Source: Leishmania martiniquensis (lineage: Eukaryota > Euglenozoa > Kinetoplastea > Trypanosomatida > Trypanosomatidae). Taken from it: DNA of 64,000 bases. Shown here piece after piece: positions 10,054-21,600 of the stretch. The translations under genes and the position numbers were made by a program. Location: positions 343,501 through 407,500 of the forward strand of contig NC_090164.1 in assembly GCF_017916325.1 (NCBI RefSeq), written 5' to 3'. The notes beneath the pieces are model-generated. The model did no database searches and had not been told where the DNA came from. It worked only from the letters and a program-made list of their open reading frames with translations. Every line of letters starts with the position of its first letter. Within the stretch, counting starts at the first letter, position 1.

Positions 10054-11781
10054 ATGATGAAAGGCAGACGCTTGACTGGACCCGCTGCCGTTGCGGCTGT
10101 CCGCCTCCTAAGTGTGAAGCCTTCCTTCAGTGGCCGGCGTGCATGGCGGCCACACTGCAGGGCTCCTCTTCTGGTCACGAGCATCCTTGCCGCCACACGG
10201 CATTTGACCACTACTGATGCCAGCAATGCCTGTACCGCTGCTACGCCCCGCGCCTCGCCAACGAGTGAAGCAGCTGCACCCAGCTCAAAAGCCTCTACGT
10301 GCAGCGACGAGTTGCCGCCCATCATCGACACCCCGGCGCCACCGCGACCTGCCTTCTACGTTCCACCCGAGGAGCGGGACCCGAGCGATGAGTCACTTGC
10401 TTTTCTCAAGCCCGGTAGGCCACTACAGCATCTGGTGCGCCACAACGTGGAGGTAGAGCCTCCGGAAGGCCTTGAGCGGGCTCCGTCGCTTGCTGAACGC
10501 CAACGGGCCGCCCCCACCTACATGGATGCTGACGCTGCGAGAGTGAGGAGCACAAGCGTGCACGCCGGGCAGTCTCTTCTTCGGCGCTCTGGGATAGACA
10601 CGAGCGCGTACTACTACAGCGCTCCACACCCACTTTGTGCTGCGGAGGAGACTGGGCCACCGGTTGGTGCACTGGACGCGTCGCACCGTAGTCGCCTGCA
10701 CATTCTCCGAGAACACACTCCCCGCGGTGAATTGGAGACAGCACCACCCGGAGCCGAACCCGCGACGAGTGCCTTGAGCGGTGGCCGCGATGGCGCGGGC
10801 AGTAGCGGCAGCATTGCAAAGGATCAAAGCATCTTCGCTGCGTCACACGAGTTTGCCACGCTAGAGAAGATACCTCAGGAGCTTGAGGACGGGAGAGAGC
10901 GGGCGGCCCCGAAGCCCATGGCTAAGCAGCTGGAGGCGGACATCAAGAAGCTCGAGTACTACCAGGGCACTCCGCAGTATGATGAGCTTCTCGCTGACTT
11001 TCGTGCCAAGTACGGTGTGGAGGGGTCAGCGAAGGGGGGCGCAAAAGGTCCTGTTTACACGGCCAACGAGGTGGAGCACGGCCTGGAGGGGCAGCCCATC
11101 GATTACCACCGCCTCAGCACCAAGTTGCAGTCGAAGCTCTTGTCTGGACCGCGCGCGTACGACCCTGTCACGATCATGCAACAGCACGGTGTCCTTCGCT
11201 TCCAGGGCTACGCGTTTCCGCCCACGGTGGAGCTCGGAAAGCTGAAGGGAGACGGCGACGAGCTGAGGGCGCTGCACAATTTGCACAAGAGTCACCCTCT
11301 TGTCGAACAAGTGCGGCGAGGAATGAATGCGCTGGTTGGGCGCGAGGATGCGCGTGATGACTACGTGGCGATGGAGAGCAAATCAAAGGAGGACACCCAT
11401 CTCTTGTATCGTACCTTTGGCCTCGAAGCGGTGCAGCGGCGGCAGATACGGTACATGCTGACCGATTTCGATCACGCAGACAGAAACACCACGTTCCATG
11501 TCATGATGTCGTACCCGTACACAGATTGGATCCACGTGTTTTACATGATGCTGGTTGGCTGGTGCTTGTATCAGCTGCAGGTTAGCTGTGGCGCCTACGA
11601 CTTTTACGACGAGTATCTGGGTCTTGACCTTCGTCAAGTGCCGCGGCTGCAGAAGCCGGTGCTCGCTGGTGTCACCATTGTTGTTATGATCTTTTTCTTC
11701 TTTCAGCCTCTCTTGGTCGCCAGCATTGCGACAACAAGGGTGTACCGTATCGTCATGAAACGGCCCATCGGCCCGCCATAG
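10054..11781 (+). CDS. Hypothetical mitochondrial membrane protein
   Basis: A 575-residue protein I do not recognise. The first ~50 residues are rich in Arg, Ser and Ala and almost free of acidic residues, like a mitochondrial import sequence. Residues 60-300 are low-complexity. A charged, probably helical and more conserved-looking part follows (about 285-470). Two hydrophobic segments near the C-terminus (about 491-507 and 536-560) are joined by a loop with acidic and tyrosine residues, and a short basic tail ends the protein. This suggests an inner-membrane hairpin with a large N-terminal matrix or intermembrane domain. Two adjacent ATGs (10054, 10057) begin the frame. A subunit or assembly factor of a respiratory or ribosomal complex is possible, but nothing in the sequence proves it. 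Confidence 0.82.
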   Translation: MMKGRRLTGPAAVAAVRLLSVKPSFSGRRAWRPHCRAPLLVTSILAATRHLTTTDASNACTAATPRASPTSEAAAPSSKASTCSDELPPIIDTPAPPRPAFYVPPEERDPSDESLAFLKPGRPLQHLVRHNVEVEPPEGLERAPSLAERQRAAPTYMDADAARVRSTSVHAGQSLLRRSGIDTSAYYYSAPHPLCAAEETGPPVGALDASHRSRLHILREHTPRGELETAPPGAEPATSALSGGRDGAGSSGSIAKDQSIFAASHEFATLEKIPQELEDGRERAAPKPMAKQLEADIKKLEYYQGTPQYDELLADFRAKYGVEGSAKGGAKGPVYTANEVEHGLEGQPIDYHRLSTKLQSKLLSGPRAYDPVTIMQQHGVLRFQGYAFPPTVELGKLKGDGDELRALHNLHKSHPLVEQVRRGMNALVGREDARDDYVAMESKSKEDTHLLYRTFGLEAVQRRQIRYMLTDFDHADRNTTFHVMMSYPYTDWIHVFYMMLVGWCLYQLQVSCGAYDFYDEYLGLDLRQVPRLQKPVLAGVTIVVMIFFFFQPLLVASIATTRVYRIVMKRPIGPP

Positions 11782-13387
11782 GGTGTGTGCCTTTGGGTTG
11801 ATCATCTTACGTCTATGTCTGCTTGCTAGGGGCCGGCAGATCGAGTGGTTTTCGACGCGCGCGTACTGTCGCGTTTCGTTTTTTTTTATTTTTCGTGGCA
11901 CCGCGCGTTTTAGTGTGCACGTGTGTATCTCCGACTGGCTGACGACTTTGCGCTGCTGCAAGTGGTGGTTTTACGTGGAACGTAGACCAACTTCTTTGCC
12001 GGAAAAAAAAGGTGCATGTGGAGCGTCAGTGAAGGGGGCCCTGGTTGCCGTTTCGAAGCTGTTATGCAGACTCTGTGCAAAAAAAACAAAAAGGAAGTGA
12101 ACGCAGCGGTCGGATGAGGTGCAGCCATGACGAGTGGGAATGAGCGCAAAAGCCTTGATGTGCAGGCACAGTTGAGAGGTATTCTGTGTGTGAGCTGTGC
12201 TGCTCCTCGACGATGCGCAAGACCAGTTGCCCACATGCGATAGCGGGGGCAGTGAGGGCGCTGCAACCCTCCGTTCTTTTATCAATGGGCGAGCTACGCC
12301 TCTACTTTTGATTCCTGCTAGTGCGAATGCTGCTGCCTTCTCTCTTCATCTCCTGCCGCATCCTTTTTCCTTGCACTCCTCTACCTGTAATGGCCAACAT
12401 ACGGCGCATCTCCCTTGTCTGTGCTGTTGCCTCACCTGTCTTCCCGCCTTACTCGTGGACCGCATTCACGGAGTGCTCCCTTTTTTATTCGATTCTTCTT
12501 TTGCTTATTTTCCGTTCCTCCACGTGTCACAAGGGGCACCCATCTACTTTGCGTGTGTCGGCTTGTCTTCTCCATTACCCCCTCCTCTGAGCGCGTAAAA
12601 CATCTTCACGATCATCATTCAACGCCCCGTCCGCCCCCTTTCTCCTCTCCCCTTTCCGTTTTCCCCGACAGAAGAAGAAAAGGACGAATACAGGAGAGCA
12701 GACAGTCGGCTGATTTGCTGTCGCCCGCTTCACATCCAACAACGGCCTGCAGCAACGGCGTATATAAAGAAGCTAATATATATATGATACTCGACTTCTC
12801 TCTCTGCGCATGTCTCTTCTGCTAAGCTTCCATGTTTGCTATTGAATGAGTGAGCAGTAACTCTTTCTGGAAAGCCTCTTGCGTCTCTTTCGTTCTCGTG
12901 GCGAAGAGGGGGAAAAGCGCCGAGGAGCGATTCAGAGGAGAGACACGTGGTAGGTCGCGTCCCTCTACAAGTATTTCGCCAGCCCCTTCCAGCTTCCTCT
13001 GTCCTCGCCGCCAACAAAATAGGCCGCACGCCTTTGCCCGTATTTTCATCTTTCCCCCTTTTCCCCACTCCCATTGAAGCCTTCTCGCACACCACGTCAA
13101 CGTTTTTCTTTGTCGTTCACCCTCGTCATTTTCGTTCTCCCCCCTCTCTCGAAATTGTTTTCCCCCTTTTTTGTTCGTCTTTGTGTATGGGCTGCTTTTA
13201 GTTTCGCCGCCCTCTCTGCTCTTTTGTTGGGGCAGACGCTTGTTTTGGTCTTTCTCGTCGCAGTGCACCTTCCACGCCAAACATCGATTTCGTTCTCCTT
13301 TCCGTGTCGTACTTGTGTGTGCATTCTACGCCGCCGGAGGAGTTGAGGTGCGCCAAAAGACGAATTTAGTACAAAGGTTGTGTGTAC

Positions 13388-13402
13388 ATATATATATATA
13401 TA
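13388..13402. repeat. (AT)n microsatellite
   Basis: A short uninterrupted AT dinucleotide run in intergenic DNA. Confidence 0.85.
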
Positions 13403-14023
13403 TGTTCAGGTCAAGTCTCTTCTAATTGTCCTCCTCTGCCACTCCCTGAGGTCTTTGGCCGTCTTTGTGGCCCGTCGTTCCCTCCCCCCCACTTTGCCTC
13501 TCTTCCTTTATCGCTTGTGTCACCGCTGCAAGTTCGGCCGCCATCGGTGTGCCAGCTAGTGTGTGTGCGCAAGTGGAGCTCTTCTTCAGTTTTCTTCGCA
13601 CCTTTTGGTGAGTATGTGTGTGTTTGTAAGTGCATTTTTCTTCGTCTCCACTGCCTGCCGTGTCGTGCCGTTGCTGCTCTGCCGAGTGCGCACTTTTTAT
13701 CTGAATCAGGACCGCAGGAATACCGGCGACAGCCGCTTCTCTTCTTTTTCCGCTCCTCCTTCAGCTATTTTCCCATTTATGCGCTGTTTAGCTGGTCCCT
13801 TCCCACCCTTACTGAATCTCGGCTCGGCTGCTCCTCTTCCTCCCTCTATCCCCTCATCATCGCCTCACTCCCCGTCCCTTCACTTTGACCCCTCTCTCTA
13901 AGGGTGCTCATCATTCCACCGGCGCTCTTTGGAGTCGCATATGCGTGCCCGTGTTGCCCATCTCCTTCGTTTCCTTTTTTGGGGCGTACCACCGCAGCGC
14001 CTGACTGTCTTTGGTATTGCAAT

Positions 14024-14074
14024 TCTTTGCCGTTTTCGCTTTCGTTCTCGTTTTCCTATTCTCCCGCTGACCAG
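14024..14074 (+). promoter_or_regulatory. Predicted trans-splice acceptor for the 14197 gene
   Basis: A T/C-rich tract at 14024-14066 is followed by AG at 14073-14074, about 120 bases before the ATG. Pattern-based. Confidence 0.4.
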
Positions 14075-14196
14075 CTTCTTGACGGTGCTGCGCGCTCGTT
14101 GTAAAAAAGGGACGCCCACGCTCAAACGGATCAGCAACACAAGGGAACAGCGTGCGAAAGACACTATCCGCTCTCTCTGGCGCTTCAAAGGGTAGG

Positions 14197-15522
14197 ATGT
14201 CAGGACACCGCTTCTCGGAGAGGCTGGCGCCGGAGGTCGACTCGGCCGCCGCCGCCGCCGAGGAGCCCCTCTCTACCACCAGCGCATCGACGGGCGGTCA
14301 CCACTCGGTCAAACAGCCACGCCACGTTGCTTTTCTCGTCGAAAGGGAGTTGAAGGAGACGGAGGCAGGAGAGACGCCACGCGCTGCCCGTGCTGGCCGG
14401 CGCAGCGGCGCCGCCACGTGGCCTACAGAGGAGCAAGGCTCATGGAGCGGCCGGGCAGAGGCCGATGCGCTACGGCAGCGCGCGCTGCAGTGCGGCGAGG
14501 ATTTCCTCCGAGTGGCAAGCGGGCTCGGCTACGAGGTTGTGACGCATACCCCTACTGCGTTCCTTAGGCGTGGGGTGACAGAAAAGACGTCTGCTCCGGC
14601 CGCAGTCGCCAAACCTGAGAAGCAGGCTGGTACCGGCTGTACGACGGCGAAGGGTGCGACGGCGTGCCCCAGTCTCGGGGGCGCCCCGCTCAGCCCGCCG
14701 TCGGCTGCTGTGACCACGGGGGGTCTTGCTGGCTCTTTCCTCTCCAGCAGCCCGCCGATTTTCCTACAAGAGGGCGAGCTTGACAGTGGCAGCAGTCGAT
14801 CCAGCTCCGCCGGCACCGAGGAGCAGGTCGGCACGGTACCAGTAATCGGCCCACTGCTGCAAGGCAGCGAACCGGTACAGCACCGCCTCTCTGCCGATGC
14901 GCCTCTGCGCGCACTCGAGGTGCAGGCGCAGCGTATGACTGGGGCGCACGCCGGCATAAATCGCTACCCCGCAGCGATCACGTCCTCGCTTTCCTTGCCA
15001 GATGGCATGCCCACCTTGGCCGCAGACGGCAGTGGCGGGCGCATGTCATCCCACCGCCTACCTCTCACCGGCCTCGGGGTGGAGCATCACACCAACGACG
15101 GCGCCAGACATCCAGCACCCACGGCCTTCAACAACCCGAGGCTTGTGCAATCGATGCCTGTCACAGGTCACCCCTCACCGTCGAGTGGGTCGCCGTCCCT
15201 TCATCCAGCCTTGCCGCCACGTACAGTTTTTGCCTCCCGCAACCACCCTGTCACCGCCTCGCTCATGGTCCCTGGTCAGCAGAGCAATGCTTTTGCAGTT
15301 CGACTCTCTATCTTGGATGCCGCCTCGTCACGTGCCGCCAGCAACGCTAACATTTCCGTGAGCACTGAGCACCTCAATGGCCACGAATTCGCGAACGCCG
15401 GAGGCTTGCAGAGCACGAACAACCGCTTCTTCACACCCTCCTCGGACGCGCTGAACACACCAGCGGTGCGCATGATGGACGACGACGATTGGCCACGAAT
15501 GGCGGGCCGTTTGATTCAATAA
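14197..15522 (+). CDS. Hypothetical low-complexity protein
   Basis: A 441-residue protein rich in Ser, Ala, Gly, Pro and Thr; I do not recognise it. It has no membrane segment or signal peptide. The most ordered-looking part is near residues 45-125, with a short helix-forming run (about 85-110). The C-terminus is acidic and aromatic (MDDDDWPRM...). The rest looks disordered, with many possible phosphosites. The ATG at 14197 is the first in frame; upstream there is only a GTG at 14152. The 441-codon frame and GC-rich third positions support a real gene. Confidence 0.72.
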   Translation: MSGHRFSERLAPEVDSAAAAAEEPLSTTSASTGGHHSVKQPRHVAFLVERELKETEAGETPRAARAGRRSGAATWPTEEQGSWSGRAEADALRQRALQCGEDFLRVASGLGYEVVTHTPTAFLRRGVTEKTSAPAAVAKPEKQAGTGCTTAKGATACPSLGGAPLSPPSAAVTTGGLAGSFLSSSPPIFLQEGELDSGSSRSSSAGTEEQVGTVPVIGPLLQGSEPVQHRLSADAPLRALEVQAQRMTGAHAGINRYPAAITSSLSLPDGMPTLAADGSGGRMSSHRLPLTGLGVEHHTNDGARHPAPTAFNNPRLVQSMPVTGHPSPSSGSPSLHPALPPRTVFASRNHPVTASLMVPGQQSNAFAVRLSILDAASSRAASNANISVSTEHLNGHEFANAGGLQSTNNRFFTPSSDALNTPAVRMMDDDDWPRMAGRLIQ

Positions 15523-16585
15523 AACAAGAACGGCACAACGTGGGTTGGGCTGCTGCGCGCCTGCTTCGTGTACTGCTCCGCTTTTTCCAAAGTTCGACGG
15601 GTGACCCTTCCACCTTGAAGGGCCCTTTAAGAGTCAACTTCTGCTCTTATTTCCCTAACCCCCCCGTCCACACGCCCACACACATAGCCGCTCCCCCCCT
15701 CTCTCCCTCGTCACGACTGCGTTTTTTAGTTTCCGGGCTCGTATGAACGCACACAAGCACACATACCGCTTTGTTGAGTGCCTTTGTCGTATGTTTTGTG
15801 CTCGCCCCGCTGCTCTGCCGCGCCTTAGAGTTTTTTCCTGCCGTGTTTGCGTTTTGGTGATCTTCCCCATTCCTCTGCTTGTGAATTGTACGCGCTCGAG
15901 CTTTCTCTGCATCTCTTTTTTTCTTCTTCCTTTCACTACCCATTCGTGCAAGTGATCGCCTCTCCTCCTGCCTTTCTCAGCTGTCGTCCCACCCTCAATA
16001 GGTTCTTGCATCCCCCGCAAAAGAGGAGATGACCTCACTGAATGTTTTCCTCCTATCCCACCTTTCCTCTACCTTTCTCACTCGGCTCAAGCCATACAAC
16101 CTTTCCTCCATGCTTCCCCATAAACACCACCGTGCTTCTTCTCTCTCTTTTTTCTTTCTTTTTTTTTGATATCACACCTGATTGTTGGATGCGGAAGTAG
16201 AAAGGGGCGTCCCCCCTCTTTACTCTCTCCTCCTTCACATCCATGAAAAGCGGAAGACCGACCTGCTGCTGTTGTTGTTGTGAGCCTCACACAAACCACT
16301 GCGCGCCTTTCTCTTGTTCTTTCTTCCTGTTGGAGGTGGGCGCTCCTCATCCCTCTCACCCATCTCTCGTAGACCAAAATCATCGGTACACAGTGCATGC
16401 ATCAATGCGTCTGCGCGTGCGAGTGTACACATATGCGCTTTTCGTCGAAAATCTCAATATGAAGGGAAGCACCTCCGAAAAGAGCTCGTAGCGGTCCGTG
16501 CACTTCCCTCGTATACTCAGGGATGGGGTGGGGATGATGCGGCTCCGTCGCTGTCTCTTCTTTTGGTGTTCCTTCATCACGGGAA
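15523..16585. other. 3' UTR/intergenic region
   Basis: About 1 kb of TC-rich sequence between the 14197 gene and the second SIDER2-like copy. No coding frame is convincing. Confidence 0.5.
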
Positions 16586-17033
16586 GGATGCCACAGTGCG
16601 TGCCGCCTCTCATGGGCGCCGTGCGTCCACTCTGCTTGGAGAAGCCGAGCAGCCCCCTCCCCCCTCCACTCTCCTATTCCCCGCCAAATGCCGAGCTGCT
16701 TCCCGTGGAGACGGTGGACATGCGCGTGTCATTCATACGCTAGGCGGCTTGTCGACGCGGCGGGAGTGCGTCGGACCCGGCCCCTGCTGCCTACTGGTGT
16801 GTGGAGCGTGTGCCATGGCGAGGGGTGCGCCCGGCGGTGGCGTGCGACGCGTGGGCTGGCTAGCGTTCGAGGCAGAGGGCGTGCACAGGTGCGTACTACC
16901 TGTGGTGAGCCCCACGCGCGATGGCGTGTGTGGGGGGCCGGCAGGGGATGAGAGTTGGGCGGTTGCGCTCTTATGACAAAGGATGGGCATGCTGAACAGC
17001 AGCGAGCTCCGGAGCAGGAAGGGAAAGGGCTGA
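16586..17033 (+). mobile_element. SIDER2-like retroposon relic, copy 2
   Basis: The same 448-base element as at 7702-8149, offset by exactly 8884 bases, so the copies are the same length. I found no difference where I compared them. It lies in sense, about 1.06 kb after the 14197 gene. Homology stops after GGGCTGA at 17033, where copy 1 and copy 2 diverge abruptly. No clear target-site duplication was found by eye. Confidence 0.65.
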
Positions 17034-18638
17034 GCGTAGATCGATGGCTTTTGTTTCGCCCCATTGGGCTCGCGTTTTCTTATACGCCCTCTTTTCTTTT
17101 TTTCTTTTGTGCTTTGCTTTTTTTCTTCCCCCTTTTTCCACGGCCGCTTTTTTTTTTCGCGTTACCCTTGCGTGAGAGTCTCTTGCTTTCTGTTTCCGTG
17201 TAGTCTGTTCGTTTATTTTTTGTATTATGCACGTCTGCGTGTGAGCAGTACGTGTTTGTTTACGTGTGTCGGGGCTTATTGTGCGCCACTACGTGCCTGT
17301 CTGACGCGCAGATTTGTGTCTTTGTGTGTGAAGGCGAACGCTGTCGCCTCTTTTCTCTCTTAACGTGGTGTGCTCGAGACTGGTCGACTTGATTGTTTTC
17401 CTTTCGTAGCCGCTGTTGCTTTGTTCTGGTGACCTTTTGGTGAGTCTGCAGATTGCGCCTCGGGCCTGCTCGTGTGCTTGTGCTGCTGAGCTGCTACTCC
17501 GCTCTGAGAACGGGTATCACCATCACTGGCAGGACCGTACGTGTACCTTCCCTACCTGCACTCTGGTGAGTACTGCGAACGCTGCAGCACATCACGGTGC
17601 GCCTTTAAGACAGACGTAAGCTCGAGAGAACATTACTAGAAAAAAAGAAGGGGCGCGTGAATGAGACGCCACGGGAGCAAGCGCAACATTTGCAGCGAAA
17701 CTACTGCAGGCCGGCTTCTGCTCAGTTTCTTCTGCGCTTCGATTTTTCCGCCGTGCAAACGGACATCGGCACTCTCTCTACAGTGACACTACTCTCCTTC
17801 TCTTCCGTCTTCCCTGTGCTCCTCATACGCTGGCAGTGGCCGCGCACCGCTGAGTGGCCCATCACGCGCTTTGAGTATAACACAAAGAAGTGACGTAGAG
17901 AAGCACACAATTACGCCAAGAATACAAAGGAAGAAGAGCGTCACCATTGTGGCGGGCTCACAGCCGGGTCGGACACTCTTCCTCCCCCTCTTCAGCAGTC
18001 GATTTAACAGGCGAAGAAATCAGTGAGGCAGTCGATCTTCAACGGGTACTCGAGCAAAGAGAAGTGAACTCAAGAGGCCCTTCACCGGAGCATACAGGCA
18101 CCCCACTGCGTATTTGCATACATACAGACATACACACCTGTACAGACACAGAGATACGGGCACGGACGGACGTACACCTCTTTCTCCTGCGGGTGAGTAG
18201 GCGGGTGCCGGTGAGCGTGCTCGTGCGCTTGTTTGCGTGTGTGTATGTGTGCCTTTCAGCCATACACGCTTACACATACATGGGCGCTACATAGATGATT
18301 AGATATTCTTCTATCGCCTTTCCTTACGTGCATCATTTTTTTTCTTGTTTATTGCTCGTCTCACTTTCGTCCTTCTCCCTGTATTTTCGCCTCATCGCTC
18401 AGACCCCCACAGAAGTTCGTGTAAGTTTTTTTCCTGCTCGTTGCAGCTACACGAACTCTTTCGCAGGCTCTTTGTGGGTGTTGATTGTCGCGAGGCTCTC
18501 TTGCTTGGCATCACTGTTGATATTTTTCCTTCGCTTTTTCTTGCCTCTGCGTATCCTCTCTGTGAGGATATCGCCGAGATTTCAAGATTGAGTCGTGCAT
18601 AGTTCTTTCTCTTTCACCGCCAGTGGTCGACTGGGTCG
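17034..18638. other. Intergenic region upstream of the kinesin gene
   Basis: About 1.6 kb with long T-rich runs (17085-17160) and CA/GT-rich patches (18120-18290). No gene is convincing. The right half should hold the kinesin 5' UTR. Confidence 0.5.
18335..18402 (+). promoter_or_regulatory. Predicted trans-splice acceptor for the kinesin gene
   Basis: A T/C-rich tract (about 18335-18400) ends at AG 18401-18402, about 237 bases before the ATG. Closer acceptors at about 18560 or 18623 are possible. Confidence 0.35.
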
Positions 18639-21600
18639 ATGCTACCTCGCGAGTTGGTCCGCTCACAGGGCATGAGCTCTGGCTACTCGTCAGCGTCGCA
18701 GCCGATACGGCCATTCTGCCCGTCGGGCATTCGCCCTACGTCTTCGGCCCCTCCTCTTACTCCGCTGTCGCAAAACCAGCTGCATCTGAGGAATGCAACA
18801 CCTCTTCTGCCGCGCAGTTGTGCGTCGTCGGCCACGGCCTCGCGGCCGAGCTGCAGCGTTTCTGGCAGTTTTCAGCCCTCACAAAGCATCCCCAGCGCGC
18901 AGGATGAGAAGGTGCGTGTCGCGGTGCGGTGCCGTCCACCGAGTCAGACTCAAGGAGAACATATTGATGACATCGTCGTGTCAATGAACCCGTCGGCGAA
19001 GGAGGTTTGCCTACTTGGCCAGGAGGCCGCACCGTGGCGTGTAGACATGCCGCTGTGGTCGTGCCCTGGCGTGGCCCTCGACGGGTCACCTACGGCATCG
19101 CAGGCTGATGTGTACCGTGCGCTTGGGTGGCCACTCCTGCAGCACGCACTTGACGGCTACAATAGCACTCTCATGGCGTACGGGCAGACAGGTAGCGGCA
19201 AGACCTACACCATGATGGGCGACCGCCGCGATGGCGAGGATGGTGAAGGGGCCGGCATCATCCCCCGCATGTGCCGTGACCTCTTCCACGAGCTAAGCAA
19301 CCGCTCCTTCACAGCGACGAGCGGCGAGCGCCTCAGCTGGGAGGTGCACGTGCGCTATGTTGAGGTGTACTGCGAGAAGGTCAGTGACCTGCTCAACTCC
19401 GGTGCCTCGGTTGGCATTCGCGAAGAGATCACTCCGCAGAGCGCCACATTCGCGCTGGTCGGTGCTCGCCGTGTCAAGGTAACCGCCACAGATGACCTTC
19501 TGCAGGCGCTCGCAATGGGCAACAAGTGGCGCCGCACAGCGGCCACAAAGCTGAATGACCACAGCAGTCGCAGCCACGCCATCTTTGTGATCGAATTGAC
19601 GGAAGTCATTTCTTTTACTGAGCCCGATGGGACTGTTGTCAGCGCACCAAGCAAGAGCCTTGGCATTCGCCTCGTGGATTTGGCCGGGAGCGAGCGCGTG
19701 AGTGAGACCGGGGTGCAAGGGCAGAAGCTCAAGGAGGTGAAGGACATCAACCTCTCTCTTTTCACCCTTGGCTGTGTCATCGAGTGCCTCTCAGACCCCA
19801 AGCGGCGCGGTATCAAGCCACCGTACCGCGACAGCGTGCTCACAAAGCTCCTCCGGGACGCCTTCGGCGGCAACAGCAAGACAACAATGATTTGCACAAT
19901 CGGCCCTTGCGAAGCCCAGCGCTCGCAGACGTTACAGACGCTCCACTACGCAGCTAAAGCTAGCCATGTGATGAATAGACCTCGCGTCAGGGAGGACCCG
20001 TCTGCTATGGAGCTCCGCCGCGCCAACGAAGAGCTCATGTTGCTGCGGCGCCAGCTGGACGAGGCGCAGCGCAACGGCACCCACTACGAGTCCATTGAGG
20101 CGGAGCTGAGGGAGGCGAACCTTCGGCTGCGCCGCGAGCAGAAGGATGCGAGAATGCGTAGGCAAGTGATGGAGAGGCGTGAGGCGGAGCTGGCGGCTCG
20201 GCTGCGGGAACTGGAGGACCAGCGTGAGGCCTACGAGGCGCAGATGCAGGCTCTCGAGGCGGAGGCCGACCGAGCGCGCGCGGAGCAGGAGAAGCGCGAG
20301 GGGGAGCTTCGTCGGGCACACGAGTTGGCTGCTGACTACGCACGTGATCGACTGAAAGAGATGGAGGATCAGTGCGTATCCGTCGAGGCAGCGCTGCGCT
20401 CCAAAGAGGAGGAGCTGGTGGGGAAGCAGCGCGCCATTGAGGAGAGGATGCGGGCAGCGGAGGCGAGCTCGCGGTGCCGCATCGATGAGCTGCAGCGGCA
20501 GCAGAAGGCGCTGGAAGAGGCGCTGAAGGAGAAGGAGCGGCTGGTCTCGCTGCACGAGCGCGAAATGCGTCGCAAGTGCAAGGAGGCGGAGGAGGAGCTG
20601 AGGTCGGTGGAGAAGCGCAACTCCGAGATTGAGGAGGAGTGGTCGGCCAGGGTGAAGGCACTGGAGACGACTGCGAAGCAGCGGGAGGAGGAGGTGGCGC
20701 AGCGGATTCGTGAGGCGCAGGAGGCACAGTGCAAGGCTGAGGCCGCGGTGCGTCGCAAGGAGGAGGAGATTCAGCGGAAGTGGATCGAGGCGGAAAACGA
20801 GGCACGGCGGCTGCAATCGGAGGCGGCGGCCAAGGAAGCCGAGCTGAACTGGCGTATGCAAGAAGCGAACCGCAAAGCGGAGCAGCGTGAGGAGGAGCTC
20901 AACGAGCGTCTTCGCAAGACGGAATACGAGCTCAAGCGGCGCGAGCGTGAAACGGCGCAGCAGCTGCTCGAGGCGGAGGCACTCCGACACGCGGCGGAGC
21001 TGCAGTCGGAGGCGAGCCGAGCCAAGGAGCGCACGATCGAGGAGGCCCACAACATCCGTGCCGAGTCTCTTCAGGCTCTTGAGGTGCAGTTTCAGCAGCG
21101 TGAAGAGGAGCTGCGCAAGCAGTTTGACGAGGTGATGCAGATGAAGCGAGGATGGAGTGAGCAGCACACCGATCAGCAGCGGAGGCTGCAAGTCGAGTAC
21201 GAGGCCGCCATGCAAGCTGTAAAGCGATGGGAGTCGGACGTATCTCAGCGCGAGATGGAGCTGCGCCGGCAAAATGACGCGCTTGCTAGCAAACTGCGAG
21301 CGCAGGAGATGGAGCTGGAGAAGCAGCAGATGGCGCTGCTGGCAGACAAGAACGAGTTTGAAACAGCGATGCATCGGGACAGGCGCGCGATGCTTCGCAG
21401 GAGAGAGGAGATGCAGCTCGACCAGGACCGCAACGAGGTGGACTGCAGAATGCGGCAGGATAAGCTGCGCCAGTGGGAGACGGAGCTGAACGACCGCCGC
21501 GCCGAGTTGGAGTCGACGCATAAGGAACGTGAGGCGGCATTGCGGCAAAAGGAGGTGGCGCTTGTAGCGCTGCAGGATGTGGTCATGGCGAAAGAGGCGG

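Larger units (their letters stand above)
11782..14196. other. Long UTR/intergenic region
   Basis: About 2.4 kb of TC-rich DNA with no convincing gene. It holds (AT)n runs at 12774-12786 and 13388-13402. Open frames here encode Phe/Ser/Pro/Leu-rich peptides, as expected from translated polypyrimidine tracts. Confidence 0.5.

Noticed and set aside
12197..13901. Several open frames of 80-170 codons
   Set aside because: They encode Phe/Ser/Leu/Pro-rich peptides expected from polypyrimidine tracts, overlap each other in different frames and lack conserved-looking segments.
19932..21548. 538-codon minus-strand open frame
   Set aside because: It mirrors the Glu/Arg/Gln-rich kinesin coiled coil and encodes an unnatural Leu/Arg/His-rich peptide. 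All supported genes are on the plus strand.
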